Below, in pieces: positions 8,777-17,070 of a stretch of DNA of 64,000 bases; within the stretch, counting starts at the first letter, position 1; every line of letters begins with the position of its first letter. Under the pieces are notes generated by a model. The model was not told where the DNA came from and ran no database searches. It was given only the letters and a program-made list of their open reading frames with translations. A program made the position numbers and the translations under genes. Origin of the DNA: Oceanobacillus oncorhynchi. GTDB lineage: Bacteria > Bacillota > Bacilli > Bacillales > Amphibacillaceae. The stretch is from the NCBI RefSeq assembly GCF_000821065.1, contig NZ_CDGG01000001.1:1054001-1118000 (forward strand), read 5' to 3'.

Positions 8777-9709
8777 ATGTCAAATAGAACTAAAAATGTG
8801 AATCAACAACCCTTGCATCATAGACCATGGAAAAAAAACGTGCCCGGATATTTAATGGTACTTCCTGCTTTTCTGGTGCTTGCAGCGATTATGTTCTATC
8901 CAATTTTTTACACCATTCGTATGAGCTTAAACAATGTAGATATCTCAAGCAGCGGGTATATATTCGATTTTATTGGGCTGCAGCATTACATTGATATCTT
9001 CACCAACTCGGTTTATTGGGATAGCATATGGCTTACATTCTATTTTGCTTTTGTCACGGTTGCTGTTGAAATTGTGCTAGGACTGTTAATTGCGCTAGCG
9101 ATTAATAAAGTGAAGCGTTTATTAAATGTATCTCTGGTTGTTATGTTAATCCCATGGGCGTTAATCACTGTCGTATCCGGTCAGATGTGGTCATACATCT
9201 ACAATGCTGTCTATGGCGTATTAAACTATGTTTTGGAAACACTACATCTGATTGACAGCCCAATTGCTTGGCTGGCGACTCCCGATACAGCTGTTATCAG
9301 CATGATGATTGCAGAAATATGGAAGACCACCCCATTTGTTGTCATTATATTATTAGCAGGATTACAAATGGTTCCAAAGGATCAATATGAAGCTGCCTCC
9401 ATGGATGGAGCAAATGTTTGGCAACAATTTTGGAAGATTACGTTGCCAGCTATTAAAGGTAGTATTGCAGTTTCTATTATTTTTCGCTTATTACAAGCTT
9501 TTGGGGTATTTGATTTACCGTTTGTATTAACAGGTGGCGGACCGGGTAATGCTACCCAACCAGTTGCAATGTTAGCACAAAAATCATTGTTTCAGAATTT
9601 GAATTTTGGTCTAGGTTCAGCGATTTCTGTAAGCGTTGTATTTTTCATTATTATGTTGTCAATTACATTTTATCCGCTGATTCGCTCTGTTGTGAAAGGA
9701 GAGTCTTAA
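8777..9709 (+). CDS. ABC sugar importer permease, MalF/UgpA-type
   Basis: A 310-residue membrane protein with six predicted helices. Its EAA loop (YEAASMDGANVWQQFWKITL) and the TGGGPGNATQ segment before the last helices are hallmarks of the MalF/UgpA branch. AAAAGAGG precedes the ATG by a normal distance. The gene lies 21 bp after the binding protein and 3 bp before its partner permease, so the three are cotranscribed. Confidence 0.96.
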   Translation: MSNRTKNVNQQPLHHRPWKKNVPGYLMVLPAFLVLAAIMFYPIFYTIRMSLNNVDISSSGYIFDFIGLQHYIDIFTNSVYWDSIWLTFYFAFVTVAVEIVLGLLIALAINKVKRLLNVSLVVMLIPWALITVVSGQMWSYIYNAVYGVLNYVLETLHLIDSPIAWLATPDTAVISMMIAEIWKTTPFVVIILLAGLQMVPKDQYEAASMDGANVWQQFWKITLPAIKGSIAVSIIFRLLQAFGVFDLPFVLTGGGPGNATQPVAMLAQKSLFQNLNFGLGSAISVSVVFFIIMLSITFYPLIRSVVKGES

Positions 9710-9712
9710 CCT

Positions 9713-10537
9713 ATGCGACGATTATCCACTGCTGGCCGTTATGCCGTTTTGATTAGTTTTTTGGCTATTATTATAGCCCCATTCTATTGGATAGTTATTA
9801 CGTCTTTAAAACCGGCATCTGAATTGGGGGATTATCCGCCCAGTTTAATTCCGGAAACATGGACACTAGATCATTATCGGGAAGCATTAGTTGATTTTGG
9901 TTTTTTAGAAAATTTATTCAACAGTATGATTGTATCTGTATCTGCAACAATTATTGTACTAATATTTTCAAGTATGGCAGCCTTTGCTATAGCAAAACTG
10001 CCATTACCGAATAAATATCCAATGATGGTTGGACTGTTGATTTTATCGATGTTTCCTCCAGTTACCGTTGCGCCGGCCGTCTATATTATGCTGAATAATT
10101 TAGGTTTGTTGAACACATATACTGGACTGGTAATCCCTTATATAGCTTTTAATTTGCCATTCGCAGTTTGGTTGTTACGAAATTATTTTGTACAGATTCC
10201 GACTTCGTTGCTAGAAAGCGCAAGAGTTGATGGAGCAAATGTATTTACTATTTTTTACAAAATATACCTTCCCTTAATTAAGCCTGGGTTATTTACAGCA
10301 GCGATTTTCACTTATATTGCAACATGGATTGAATTCTTCCTGGCATTAATTATAAATTCAGATCCGTCAATGCGGACGGTTTCGGTTGGTATTGCACTAT
10401 TCAGTGGTCCATATTCCATTCCATACGGCACCATATTTGCCGGTTCAATCATTGCAATGCTACCAATTGTTATATTAACAGTTATATTCAGAAAAGGAAT
10501 TATTTCCGGTCTAACCGGAGGAGCAATAAAAGGATAA
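9713..10537 (+). CDS. ABC sugar importer permease, MalG/UgpE-type
   Basis: A 274-residue permease with six hydrophobic stretches. Its EAA loop (LESARVDGANVFTIFYKIYL) sits between helices and contacts the ATPase. It starts 3 bp after the preceding permease, with the GGAGAG ribosome site inside that gene's 3' end. It completes the channel; the ATPase must come from elsewhere. Confidence 0.96.
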   Translation: MRRLSTAGRYAVLISFLAIIIAPFYWIVITSLKPASELGDYPPSLIPETWTLDHYREALVDFGFLENLFNSMIVSVSATIIVLIFSSMAAFAIAKLPLPNKYPMMVGLLILSMFPPVTVAPAVYIMLNNLGLLNTYTGLVIPYIAFNLPFAVWLLRNYFVQIPTSLLESARVDGANVFTIFYKIYLPLIKPGLFTAAIFTYIATWIEFFLALIINSDPSMRTVSVGIALFSGPYSIPYGTIFAGSIIAMLPIVILTVIFRKGIISGLTGGAIKG

Positions 10538-10564
10538 ATTATAATATAGAAAGGGAGTTTTGAA

Positions 10565-11683
10565 ATGTTTACACTAGAAGGAATTGAAAAGTTAAAAAAG
10601 AATAAAAGCAGGTCTATTAATCCAGAGAATCCTACTGGAGCAGCCGGAGAAGGTGGTAAAGAAGGAAGTGATTTAGGACCAAGCAGAAAAGGGAGCCCGA
10701 TGATCCAAATAAAGAGTGGGGAAACCTTGACATTGGCAGAAATAGAGGGGCCGGGAACTATTCGTCATATTTGGATGACAGTGACAGATGCAACCATACA
10801 CGGAAGCTTTGTACTAAGAGATCTTGTATTGCGGATGTATTGGGATAATGAAGAAACACCATCTGTTGAATCTCCATTGGGAGACTTCTTCTGTAATGGC
10901 TTTGGAACACGATGTGATATTAATTCTATGCCTATCGTAGTTAATCCATCCGGAGCAATGAATTGTTATTTTCCAATGCCATTTAGGAAAAAAGCACGTA
11001 TCGAAATAACAAATGAACACGAGGGAGATATTGATGCTTTCTTCTACACTATTAATTATACCGTAGAAGACGAAATAGACGATGATACAGCATATTTTCA
11101 TGCACAATGGCGTCGAGAAAAATATACGAAGGAAGCAAAAGATTATACGGTAGTCAGGAATATTGAAGGAAAGGGGCATTATGTTGGAACCTATCTTGCT
11201 TTAACTGCACTGGAGCGTTATTGGTGGGGCGAAGGAGAATTTAAATTCTATATTGATGATGATGAAAAATATCCGACTATTTGCGGCACAGGTACCGAAG
11301 ATTATTTTGGCGGAGCTTGGGCTTTTCATAAAAAACATAAAGATGGAGTTATTCGATCATCCACTTATAATACACCGTTTTTAGGTTATGCTTTTCAATC
11401 TACGGAGGATCATACAAGGGATAATTTTCCAACTAAAGATAGTATTCCGACGCATGGATTCGGAAGAGATGCGTTGCCAATGCATGGACTGTATCGTTGG
11501 CATTTACCGGATCCAATACGTTTTGATGAAAAATTGACAGTGACGCTTCAACAAATAGGTAATGATGATATTAAATTGTTTGAACGTGCAGATGATATTT
11601 CATCAGTTGCATATTGGTATCAAACAATGCCGCATCAGCCGTTTCCTAAATTCCCAGAAACAAAAGAGAGACGACCAAGATAA
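10565..11683 (+). CDS. Glycoside hydrolase family GH172 (DUF2961) enzyme
   Basis: A 372-residue protein of DUF2961, now GH172. Characterised members act on alpha-D-fructofuranosides (including difructose dianhydride I) or D-arabinofuranosides. Visible family features: SRSINPENPTGAAGEGG near residues 16-31, EGPGTIRHIW (61-70), and the region WGEGEFKFYID followed by GTGTEDYFGGAW. The acidic pair in the last two motifs (Glu223 or Glu225, and Glu245) matches the position of the reported catalytic glutamates; the exact pairing is inferred. There is no signal peptide, so hydrolysis is cytoplasmic, after import by the three upstream gene products. Confidence 0.9.
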   Translation: MFTLEGIEKLKKNKSRSINPENPTGAAGEGGKEGSDLGPSRKGSPMIQIKSGETLTLAEIEGPGTIRHIWMTVTDATIHGSFVLRDLVLRMYWDNEETPSVESPLGDFFCNGFGTRCDINSMPIVVNPSGAMNCYFPMPFRKKARIEITNEHEGDIDAFFYTINYTVEDEIDDDTAYFHAQWRREKYTKEAKDYTVVRNIEGKGHYVGTYLALTALERYWWGEGEFKFYIDDDEKYPTICGTGTEDYFGGAWAFHKKHKDGVIRSSTYNTPFLGYAFQSTEDHTRDNFPTKDSIPTHGFGRDALPMHGLYRWHLPDPIRFDEKLTVTLQQIGNDDIKLFERADDISSVAYWYQTMPHQPFPKFPETKERRPR

Positions 11684-11696
11684 GATACAGGGATAA

Positions 11697-11740
11697 AAAG
11701 AGAAACTTCTTAGCACAAAACAAGGAAGTTTCTCTTTATT
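11697..11740 (+). terminator. Terminator of the GH172 operon
   Basis: AAAGAGAAACTTC (11697-11709) pairs perfectly with GAAGTTTCTCTTT (11725-11737) across a 15-nt loop. The stem ends in T-rich sequence. The following 290 bp to the AraC gene contain no ORF or clear signal. Confidence 0.88.
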
Positions 11741-12031
11741 GAGAGTTTTCTAATCTAACCTCTCACGGCATAACTGAAATTATTTTGATAAGAGATTTGA
11801 TAATTGCCATTAAAATAGAACTTTAGCATAGTTCATTAAATAACTTTTTTTAAAAGTAACTATTAATTTTTGACTTCCTGGGCTGCAATACTTAAAGGTA
11901 CTATTGCTATAAGCCAACAAAGGGGTATAGAGTTATAAGTAATTCAGATATAGCTGTTTAAAGGTATAAATTCTATTTAGCTTTGGATGGTTCACTGGAA
12001 TTTTTAATTTACTGACTTGCTTATTCAACCA

Positions 12032-12805
12032 TTAAGATTCAAACATTTTCTCACGATATTCCCTTGGAGAAACAAGATGAAATTTCTTGAAAACACGGTG
12101 AAAATACGAATAAGAGCCAAAGCCGCAGTTTTGGGCAATATTTTCTAATGTCATTGTTGTATATTTCATCTGATTGATTGCGGTAGAAATCCGAATCGAT
12201 TGTGCATATTCCACCATTGTTTGTCCAATATATTCCTTGAAAAGGTGAACACATCTTGACACACTCATATTACAATAATTTGCAATATCATTTATTTTGA
12301 AGTCTTGTTTGGTTGCATTTTCTTCAATATAGCGCATCATCTTTGTAACAATATAAGGTCTGTTAATGTCTGTTGATTTTTTATCCAATGAGCGTTCTAG
12401 AGAAACACAAAGTGCACTTAGCAAGTAGTGAGTTAATTTACTATTCTTTTCTTTTTCCGGTCTTCTTTCTTCAATAAAGAGGGATTGCCATAAATTTAAA
12501 ACGGTGTGATCCATCGTAATTTTGGAAAGTACTGGCCTGTGGCGAAAAAGCTGGTCAACTTCTTCGCCTTCACAATATAAGCAATAGTCACCGCTTTGTT
12601 GGCCTTCTGCTACATGCAGTTCATAGGTTTCCCCGGGTTTGACAATTAATAAATCGCCTTTTTCAATATGATGTGTTTCATTGTTTACTTTAATTTTCGC
12701 TTTACCTTCGATCTGTAATCGAAACAGATAAGAGGCATAACGAGATTTATGCATCGTGTGAAATAATTGGTTATGATAGGAATAACCGCAAAAGCTGACT
12801 CTCAT
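12032..12805 (-). CDS. AraC-family transcriptional regulator
   Basis: A 257-residue regulator with an N-terminal cupin-like sensor domain (residues about 20-95, including EKGDLLIVKPGETYELHV). The C-terminal part has two helix-turn-helix units: INDIANYCNMSVSRCVHLFK and LENIAQNCGFGSYSYFHRVF, the latter followed by SPREYR. It is transcribed divergently from the ThuA operon, with a 192-bp shared promoter region, so it is probably that operon's regulator, most likely an activator responding to the sugar. Confidence 0.93.
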   Translation of the reverse strand: MRVSFCGYSYHNQLFHTMHKSRYASYLFRLQIEGKAKIKVNNETHHIEKGDLLIVKPGETYELHVAEGQQSGDYCLYCEGEEVDQLFRHRPVLSKITMDHTVLNLWQSLFIEERRPEKEKNSKLTHYLLSALCVSLERSLDKKSTDINRPYIVTKMMRYIEENATKQDFKINDIANYCNMSVSRCVHLFKEYIGQTMVEYAQSIRISTAINQMKYTTMTLENIAQNCGFGSYSYFHRVFKKFHLVSPREYREKMFES

Positions 12806-12905
12806 ATTTTTCTCCTTTTATAATTAAATAGTTCATGTTTTCATTATATCATTTATGTTAAATTGATAGAATATCCTTTATGATAATAATTAGATTATCT
12901 GTAAA

Positions 12906-12919
12906 TGAAAGCGATTATA
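12906..12919 (+). promoter_or_regulatory. Probable CcpA cre site before the ThuA operon
   Basis: TGAAAGCGATTATA matches TGWAANCGNTNWCA at 13 of 14 positions and lies in the divergent AraC/ThuA promoter region. It suggests repression when preferred sugars are present. Confidence 0.6.
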
Positions 12920-12997
12920 TCCTTGTGATCTGTTTTTCTCTCTATTGGATTTATTAATCGTTACTTTACGCAAATAAGACAACTAGGAGGTACAGGA

Positions 12998-13705
12998 ATG
13001 AATATAACTGTATGGAATGAAAATCGTCACGAAAAAACAAATGAAACCGTTGCATCCATTTACCCAAAAGGTATCCATGGCGCAATCGCCGGCTTTTTAA
13101 CAGAAGCAGGGCATGACGTAACAACAGCGACATTAGACGAACCGGAGCATGGATTAACAGAAGAAGTGCTGAATAACACAGAAGTCCTGGTTTGGTGGGG
13201 GCATATGGCGCATGGGGAAGTACAGGATGACATTGTGGAACGCGTAAAACAGCGTGTATTAGAAGGAATGGGATTAATTGTTCTTCACTCCGGCCATTTC
13301 TCTAAAATCTTTAAATCACTGATGGGGACAGGCTGTGATTTAAAATGGCGTGAATCGGATGATACAGAGCGTGTATGGAATGTAGATCCATCTCATCCCA
13401 TTGCCAAAGGAATCGGCGAATATTTTGAAATTGAAAAAGAAGAAATGTATGGAGAGCATTTTGATATTCCTGCTCCAGATGAATTGGTTTTTGTCAGTTG
13501 GTTTACCGGCGGAGAGGTCTTCCGCAGCGGAGCAACATTTAAACGCGGCAGAGGGAAGATATTCTATTTCCGTCCTGGCCATGAAACCTATCCGACGTAT
13601 CATCAGGCTGAGGTCCAGCAAGTAATCAAAAATGCAGTAGAATGGGCTAAGAATCAAGATACTCCAAAGCATACGTATGGCAATTATCAGCCGATTGAAA
13701 AATAA
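12998..13705 (+). CDS. ThuA-like sugar-utilisation protein
   Basis: A 235-residue protein of the ThuA (trehalose utilisation) family, a glutamine-amidotransferase-like fold. Supporting segments are the N-terminal [27 protein letters not shown] and the [14 protein letters not shown] region near the end. AGGAGG precedes the ATG. It is the first gene of a four-gene operon with two Gfo/Idh/MocA oxidoreductases and a xylose-isomerase-like enzyme. In rhizobia, ThuA and ThuB act together on trehalose and related disaccharides, with 3-keto derivatives formed. A role in keto-sugar processing is inferred here. Confidence 0.88.
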   Translation: MNITVWNENRHEKTNETVASIYPKGIHGAIAGFLTEAGHDVTTATLDEPEHGLTEEVLNNTEVLVWWGHMAHGEVQDDIVERVKQRVLEGMGLIVLHSGHFSKIFKSLMGTGCDLKWRESDDTERVWNVDPSHPIAKGIGEYFEIEKEEMYGEHFDIPAPDELVFVSWFTGGEVFRSGATFKRGRGKIFYFRPGHETYPTYHQAEVQQVIKNAVEWAKNQDTPKHTYGNYQPIEK

Positions 13706-13732
13706 ATCAAGATAGAGAGAGGAAGCGGTAAA

Positions 13733-14761
13733 ATGAGTTTGAAAATAGCGGTTATCGGATGCGGAAGTATAGCAAAGCATCGCCATCTGCCGGAATATGC
13801 AGCAAATAAACATGTGGAAATCACGGCAGTGTGCGATATCGTCGGGGAACGGGCAGAAGAAGCAGCGGTTAAATATGAAGCAAAGGCATATACAGATTAT
13901 AAGGAACTGTTGAAACAAGATGACATTGATGCTGTCAGCGTTTGTCTGCCAAATTACTTACATGCACCTGTCAGTGTGGATGCACTGAATGCCGGAAAGC
14001 ATGTGCTTTGTGAAAAGCCGATGGCAACCTCTGCAGAAGAGGCAGATCAGATGATTGAAGCGGCACAGCGGAGTGGAAAGAAATTAATGATCGGACATAA
14101 TCAGCGTTTTGTCAACTCGCATCAAAAAGTCAGAGAACTGATTGCATCTGGAGCGGTTGGCAAGGTTTACAGCTTCCGTACCACATTTGGACATGGCGGT
14201 CCCGAAGGATGGAGTGCAGATGGCAAAGATAGCTGGTTCTTTAAAAAAGACGAAGCATTTATTGGGGCAATGGGTGATTTAGGCGTGCATAAAGCAGATT
14301 TAATCCGTTATTTATTACAGGATGAATTTGTAGAGGTTGGTGCGTTCGTGGAAACCAGTGCAAAAGAAAATGCAAATGTAGATGATAACGCGACGCTGAT
14401 ACTCAAATCAGAAAAAGGCACGATTGGTACATTAGCAGCCAGCTGGGCTTATACAGCGAAAGAAGATAATTCCACCATTATTTACGGAGAGAAAGCTACA
14501 TTACGTTTAGAAGATGATCCGGCGTATTCTTTAGTTGTTCAATATACGAATGGCGAAACAGTAAAATACGAGCTGGGCGCCATTCAGTCCAATGATGAAG
14601 GCGGCCAGACAACGACACATGTCATTGATCATTTTATTGATTCCATTCAAAATGATACAACACCTTTGATCGACGGTGAAGAAGGAAAGAAATCGCTCGC
14701 TATTATTTTAGCAGCATTAGAATCCGTTGAAACAAAAAGAATCTATTCCTTGGAGAAGTGA
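13733..14761 (+). CDS. Gfo/Idh/MocA-family NAD(P)-dependent sugar oxidoreductase (first copy)
   Basis: A 342-residue protein with an N-terminal Rossmann fold (IAVIGCGSIAKHRHLPEY), then the family's EKP motif (CEKPMATSAEEADQM) whose Lys is the usual catalytic base. The C-terminal alpha/beta substrate domain includes GDLGVHKADLIRYLL, with the active-site His. It lies 27 bp after the ThuA gene, within the same operon. Such enzymes oxidise sugar or inositol hydroxyls; with the neighbours, oxidation at C3 of a glycoside is plausible but not shown. Confidence 0.93.
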   Translation: MSLKIAVIGCGSIAKHRHLPEYAANKHVEITAVCDIVGERAEEAAVKYEAKAYTDYKELLKQDDIDAVSVCLPNYLHAPVSVDALNAGKHVLCEKPMATSAEEADQMIEAAQRSGKKLMIGHNQRFVNSHQKVRELIASGAVGKVYSFRTTFGHGGPEGWSADGKDSWFFKKDEAFIGAMGDLGVHKADLIRYLLQDEFVEVGAFVETSAKENANVDDNATLILKSEKGTIGTLAASWAYTAKEDNSTIIYGEKATLRLEDDPAYSLVVQYTNGETVKYELGAIQSNDEGGQTTTHVIDHFIDSIQNDTTPLIDGEEGKKSLAIILAALESVETKRIYSLEK

Positions 14762-14767
14762 CAAATC

Positions 14768-15802
14768 ATGAAGCGTTTGAAAATGGGACTGATTGGAGCA
14801 GGGGGAATAGCGGAAAACCGCCATATCCCTGTTTATCAGTCATTAAGTGATAAAGTAGAAATAACAGGTGTACAGGATGTTAACTTGGTCCGCGCGAAGG
14901 AAGTAGCGGAAAAATATGCGATTCCTCATGTATATGAAAATTATTTGGACATGTTCAAGCACGTAGATGCGGTGACCATCTGCACACCAAATAAATTTCA
15001 TGAATCAATAGCAGTTGCTGCCTTAAATCAAGGGGTTCATGTTTTATGTGAGAAACCAATGGCAATGAATGCAGATGAAGGAAAGCGCATGCTGGAAGCG
15101 GCAGAAGCAAATAATAAACTATTAATGGTTGGATATCATTATCGTTTTGTAGATTCTGTGATGCTGGCAAAAGAGTCGATGCCGGAAGTGGGAGCACCTA
15201 TTGTTACGCGCGTGCAAGCCATGCGGCAAAGAAAGGTCCCAGGCTGGGGTGTATTTATAAACAAACAGCTTCAAGGCGGAGGAAGCTTGATTGACTGGGG
15301 ATGCCATTTACTTGATACAGCCCTTTGGCTTGTTTCCCCTTCGAAACCAATAGAGGTCAATGCTCAAACCTATCAGTGTTTAAGTAAGCAGCCAGATCAG
15401 GTTAACGACTGGGGAAGCTATGATCATGAAGCGATTGACGTCGATGACCATGTGAGTGCCTACATCCGTTTTGATGATGGAAGCACCCTGCTATTTGAAT
15501 GCTCCTGGGCCGCAAATATCAAAGCGGATAAAACACATATCTCGATATCCGGCGAAAATGGAGGGGTAAATGTCTTTCCTTATGAATTCTATCAGCCGAA
15601 GTATCATAGAATGGTGGAGACACATGCCGATACGAAGGAAGATCAACAGGAAGCGGCCCTTTTACAGGCACAGAATTTTGTCGATGCCTGCTTGGGGAAA
15701 GATACATTGAAAAGCAGTCCAGAGGATGCGCTGCAGGTAACGAAGGTCATTGATGCCATTTATGAAAGCAGTGAACAGGGAAAAAGTATCTCGATTAATT
15801 AA
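14768..15802 (+). CDS. Gfo/Idh/MocA-family NAD(P)-dependent sugar oxidoreductase (second copy)
   Basis: A 344-residue paralogue of the preceding product, starting 6 bp after it. The NAD-binding motif is MGLIGAGGIAENRHIPVY and the catalytic-base motif CEKPMAMNADEGKRM. The substrate domain has GGGSLIDWGCHLLDTALWLV. The two copies differ clearly, so they may act as forward and reverse steps (oxidation of the glycoside, reduction of the released keto-sugar) or form a heteromer. That division is inference. Confidence 0.93.
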   Translation: MKRLKMGLIGAGGIAENRHIPVYQSLSDKVEITGVQDVNLVRAKEVAEKYAIPHVYENYLDMFKHVDAVTICTPNKFHESIAVAALNQGVHVLCEKPMAMNADEGKRMLEAAEANNKLLMVGYHYRFVDSVMLAKESMPEVGAPIVTRVQAMRQRKVPGWGVFINKQLQGGGSLIDWGCHLLDTALWLVSPSKPIEVNAQTYQCLSKQPDQVNDWGSYDHEAIDVDDHVSAYIRFDDGSTLLFECSWAANIKADKTHISISGENGGVNVFPYEFYQPKYHRMVETHADTKEDQQEAALLQAQNFVDACLGKDTLKSSPEDALQVTKVIDAIYESSEQGKSISIN

Positions 15803-15818
15803 AGGGAGGCTGAGAAAA

Positions 15819-16787
15819 ATGAAATTAGGTGTATTTACGGTTTTATTTGCAGATAAAAAGCTGGAAGACATGCTTGATTATGTGAAAGGTGCTGGACTGG
15901 ATACGGTAGAAATAGGGACAGGCGGTAATCCCGGTACAGCGCATTGTCAAATCGATGAATTATTGGAAAGCAGTGAGAAGCGAAAAGAATTTAAAGATAA
16001 GATTGAATCACGCGGATTAACCATCAGCGCATTCAGCTGTCATGATAATCCTGTTTCTCCAAATAAAGCTCAGGCAAAAGCCAGCCATGATACATTCATC
16101 AAAACGGTGCGTTTGGCAGAGATGCTGGATGTTCCGGTTGTTAATACATTTTCAGGTACACCGGGCTCCCATGAAGATTCGAAATATCCTAATTGGCCGG
16201 TAACCCCTTGGCCGACGGAATACGCCGATATCTTAAAATGGCAATGGGAAGAAAAATTGATTCCGTATTGGAAAGAGCAGGGACAATTTGCAGAAGACCA
16301 TGGTGTCAAAGTAGGATTGGAGCTGCATGCCGGTTTTCTCGTCCATACACCGCATACGATGCTAAAACTGCGGGAAGCAACAAATAATGCCATTGGGGCG
16401 AACCTGGATCCGAGTCATTTATGGTGGCAGGGAATTGATCCGGTAGCAGCAATCAAGATTCTTGGAAAAGCTGGTGCCATTCATCATTTCCATGCTAAGG
16501 ATACGTATATTGACCAGGATAATGTGAATATGTACGGGCTGACTGATATGCAGCCTTATGGAGAAGTGCAGACACGTGCCTGGACTTTTCGTTCCGTAGG
16601 GTATGGCCATAGTATTCAGGAATGGTCGAATATTGTGAGTGCGCTTCGGACATATGGCTATGATTATGTGATTAGTATAGAGCATGAAGATCCGATTATG
16701 TCGGTTGAAGAAGGTTTTCAAGCTGCAGTGAAGAACTTAAAACAGGTGAATATCGTGGAGCCTCCAGCTTCTATGTGGTGGGCTTAA
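15819..16787 (+). CDS. Sugar phosphate isomerase/epimerase-like TIM-barrel enzyme
   Basis: A 322-residue protein of the xylose-isomerase-like/AP-endonuclease-2 superfamily. The start ATG 15819 lies behind AAAGGGAGG (15801-15809). Expected metal-ligand regions are visible: KVGLELHAGFLVHTP, ANLDPSHLWWQGIDP, HHFHAKDTY and YVISIEHEDP. It ends the ThuA operon. Relatives of this superfamily cleave 3-keto-glycosides by elimination after a Gfo/Idh/MocA enzyme has oxidised them, which fits the operon make-up. Plain isomerase or epimerase activity remains possible. Confidence 0.9.
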   Translation: MKLGVFTVLFADKKLEDMLDYVKGAGLDTVEIGTGGNPGTAHCQIDELLESSEKRKEFKDKIESRGLTISAFSCHDNPVSPNKAQAKASHDTFIKTVRLAEMLDVPVVNTFSGTPGSHEDSKYPNWPVTPWPTEYADILKWQWEEKLIPYWKEQGQFAEDHGVKVGLELHAGFLVHTPHTMLKLREATNNAIGANLDPSHLWWQGIDPVAAIKILGKAGAIHHFHAKDTYIDQDNVNMYGLTDMQPYGEVQTRAWTFRSVGYGHSIQEWSNIVSALRTYGYDYVISIEHEDPIMSVEEGFQAAVKNLKQVNIVEPPASMWWA

Positions 16788-16822
16788 GACAAAAACACTG
16801 AGAATATAACTAGCTAAAAATA

Positions 16823-16863
16823 GAAAAAAAGGAATTTCGCATGTTATGTGAAATTCCTTTTTT
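16823..16863. terminator. Terminator after the isomerase-like gene
   Basis: A stem pairs AAAGGAATTTC with GAAATTCCTTT, then CAT with ATG across a short loop, flanked by A- and T-runs, so it can act in both directions between the convergent genes. The remaining sequence to 17070 holds nothing recognisable. Confidence 0.85.
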
Positions 16864-17070
16864 ATATCTTATAAAAATAATATGCCTTCTGCGGTCTATT
16901 GTCATTAATGCAAATCCTAATACATTTCCATTTTCATTACAGATATCTTTCAGTTACTTTTACTCTATATAATTTCGTAATGAAAAAAATTTAAGCCCTT
17001 ATTTTTACTATTTATTTTAAATAACACCCGGTGAAAGAAATTAAAAAATATATTCTATCATTAGATAATA

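Noticed and set aside
13340..13918. Minus-strand 192-residue frame across the ThuA and oxidoreductase genes
   Set aside because: It overlaps two well-supported genes, with no ribosome site and an implausible Cys/Phe-rich composition.
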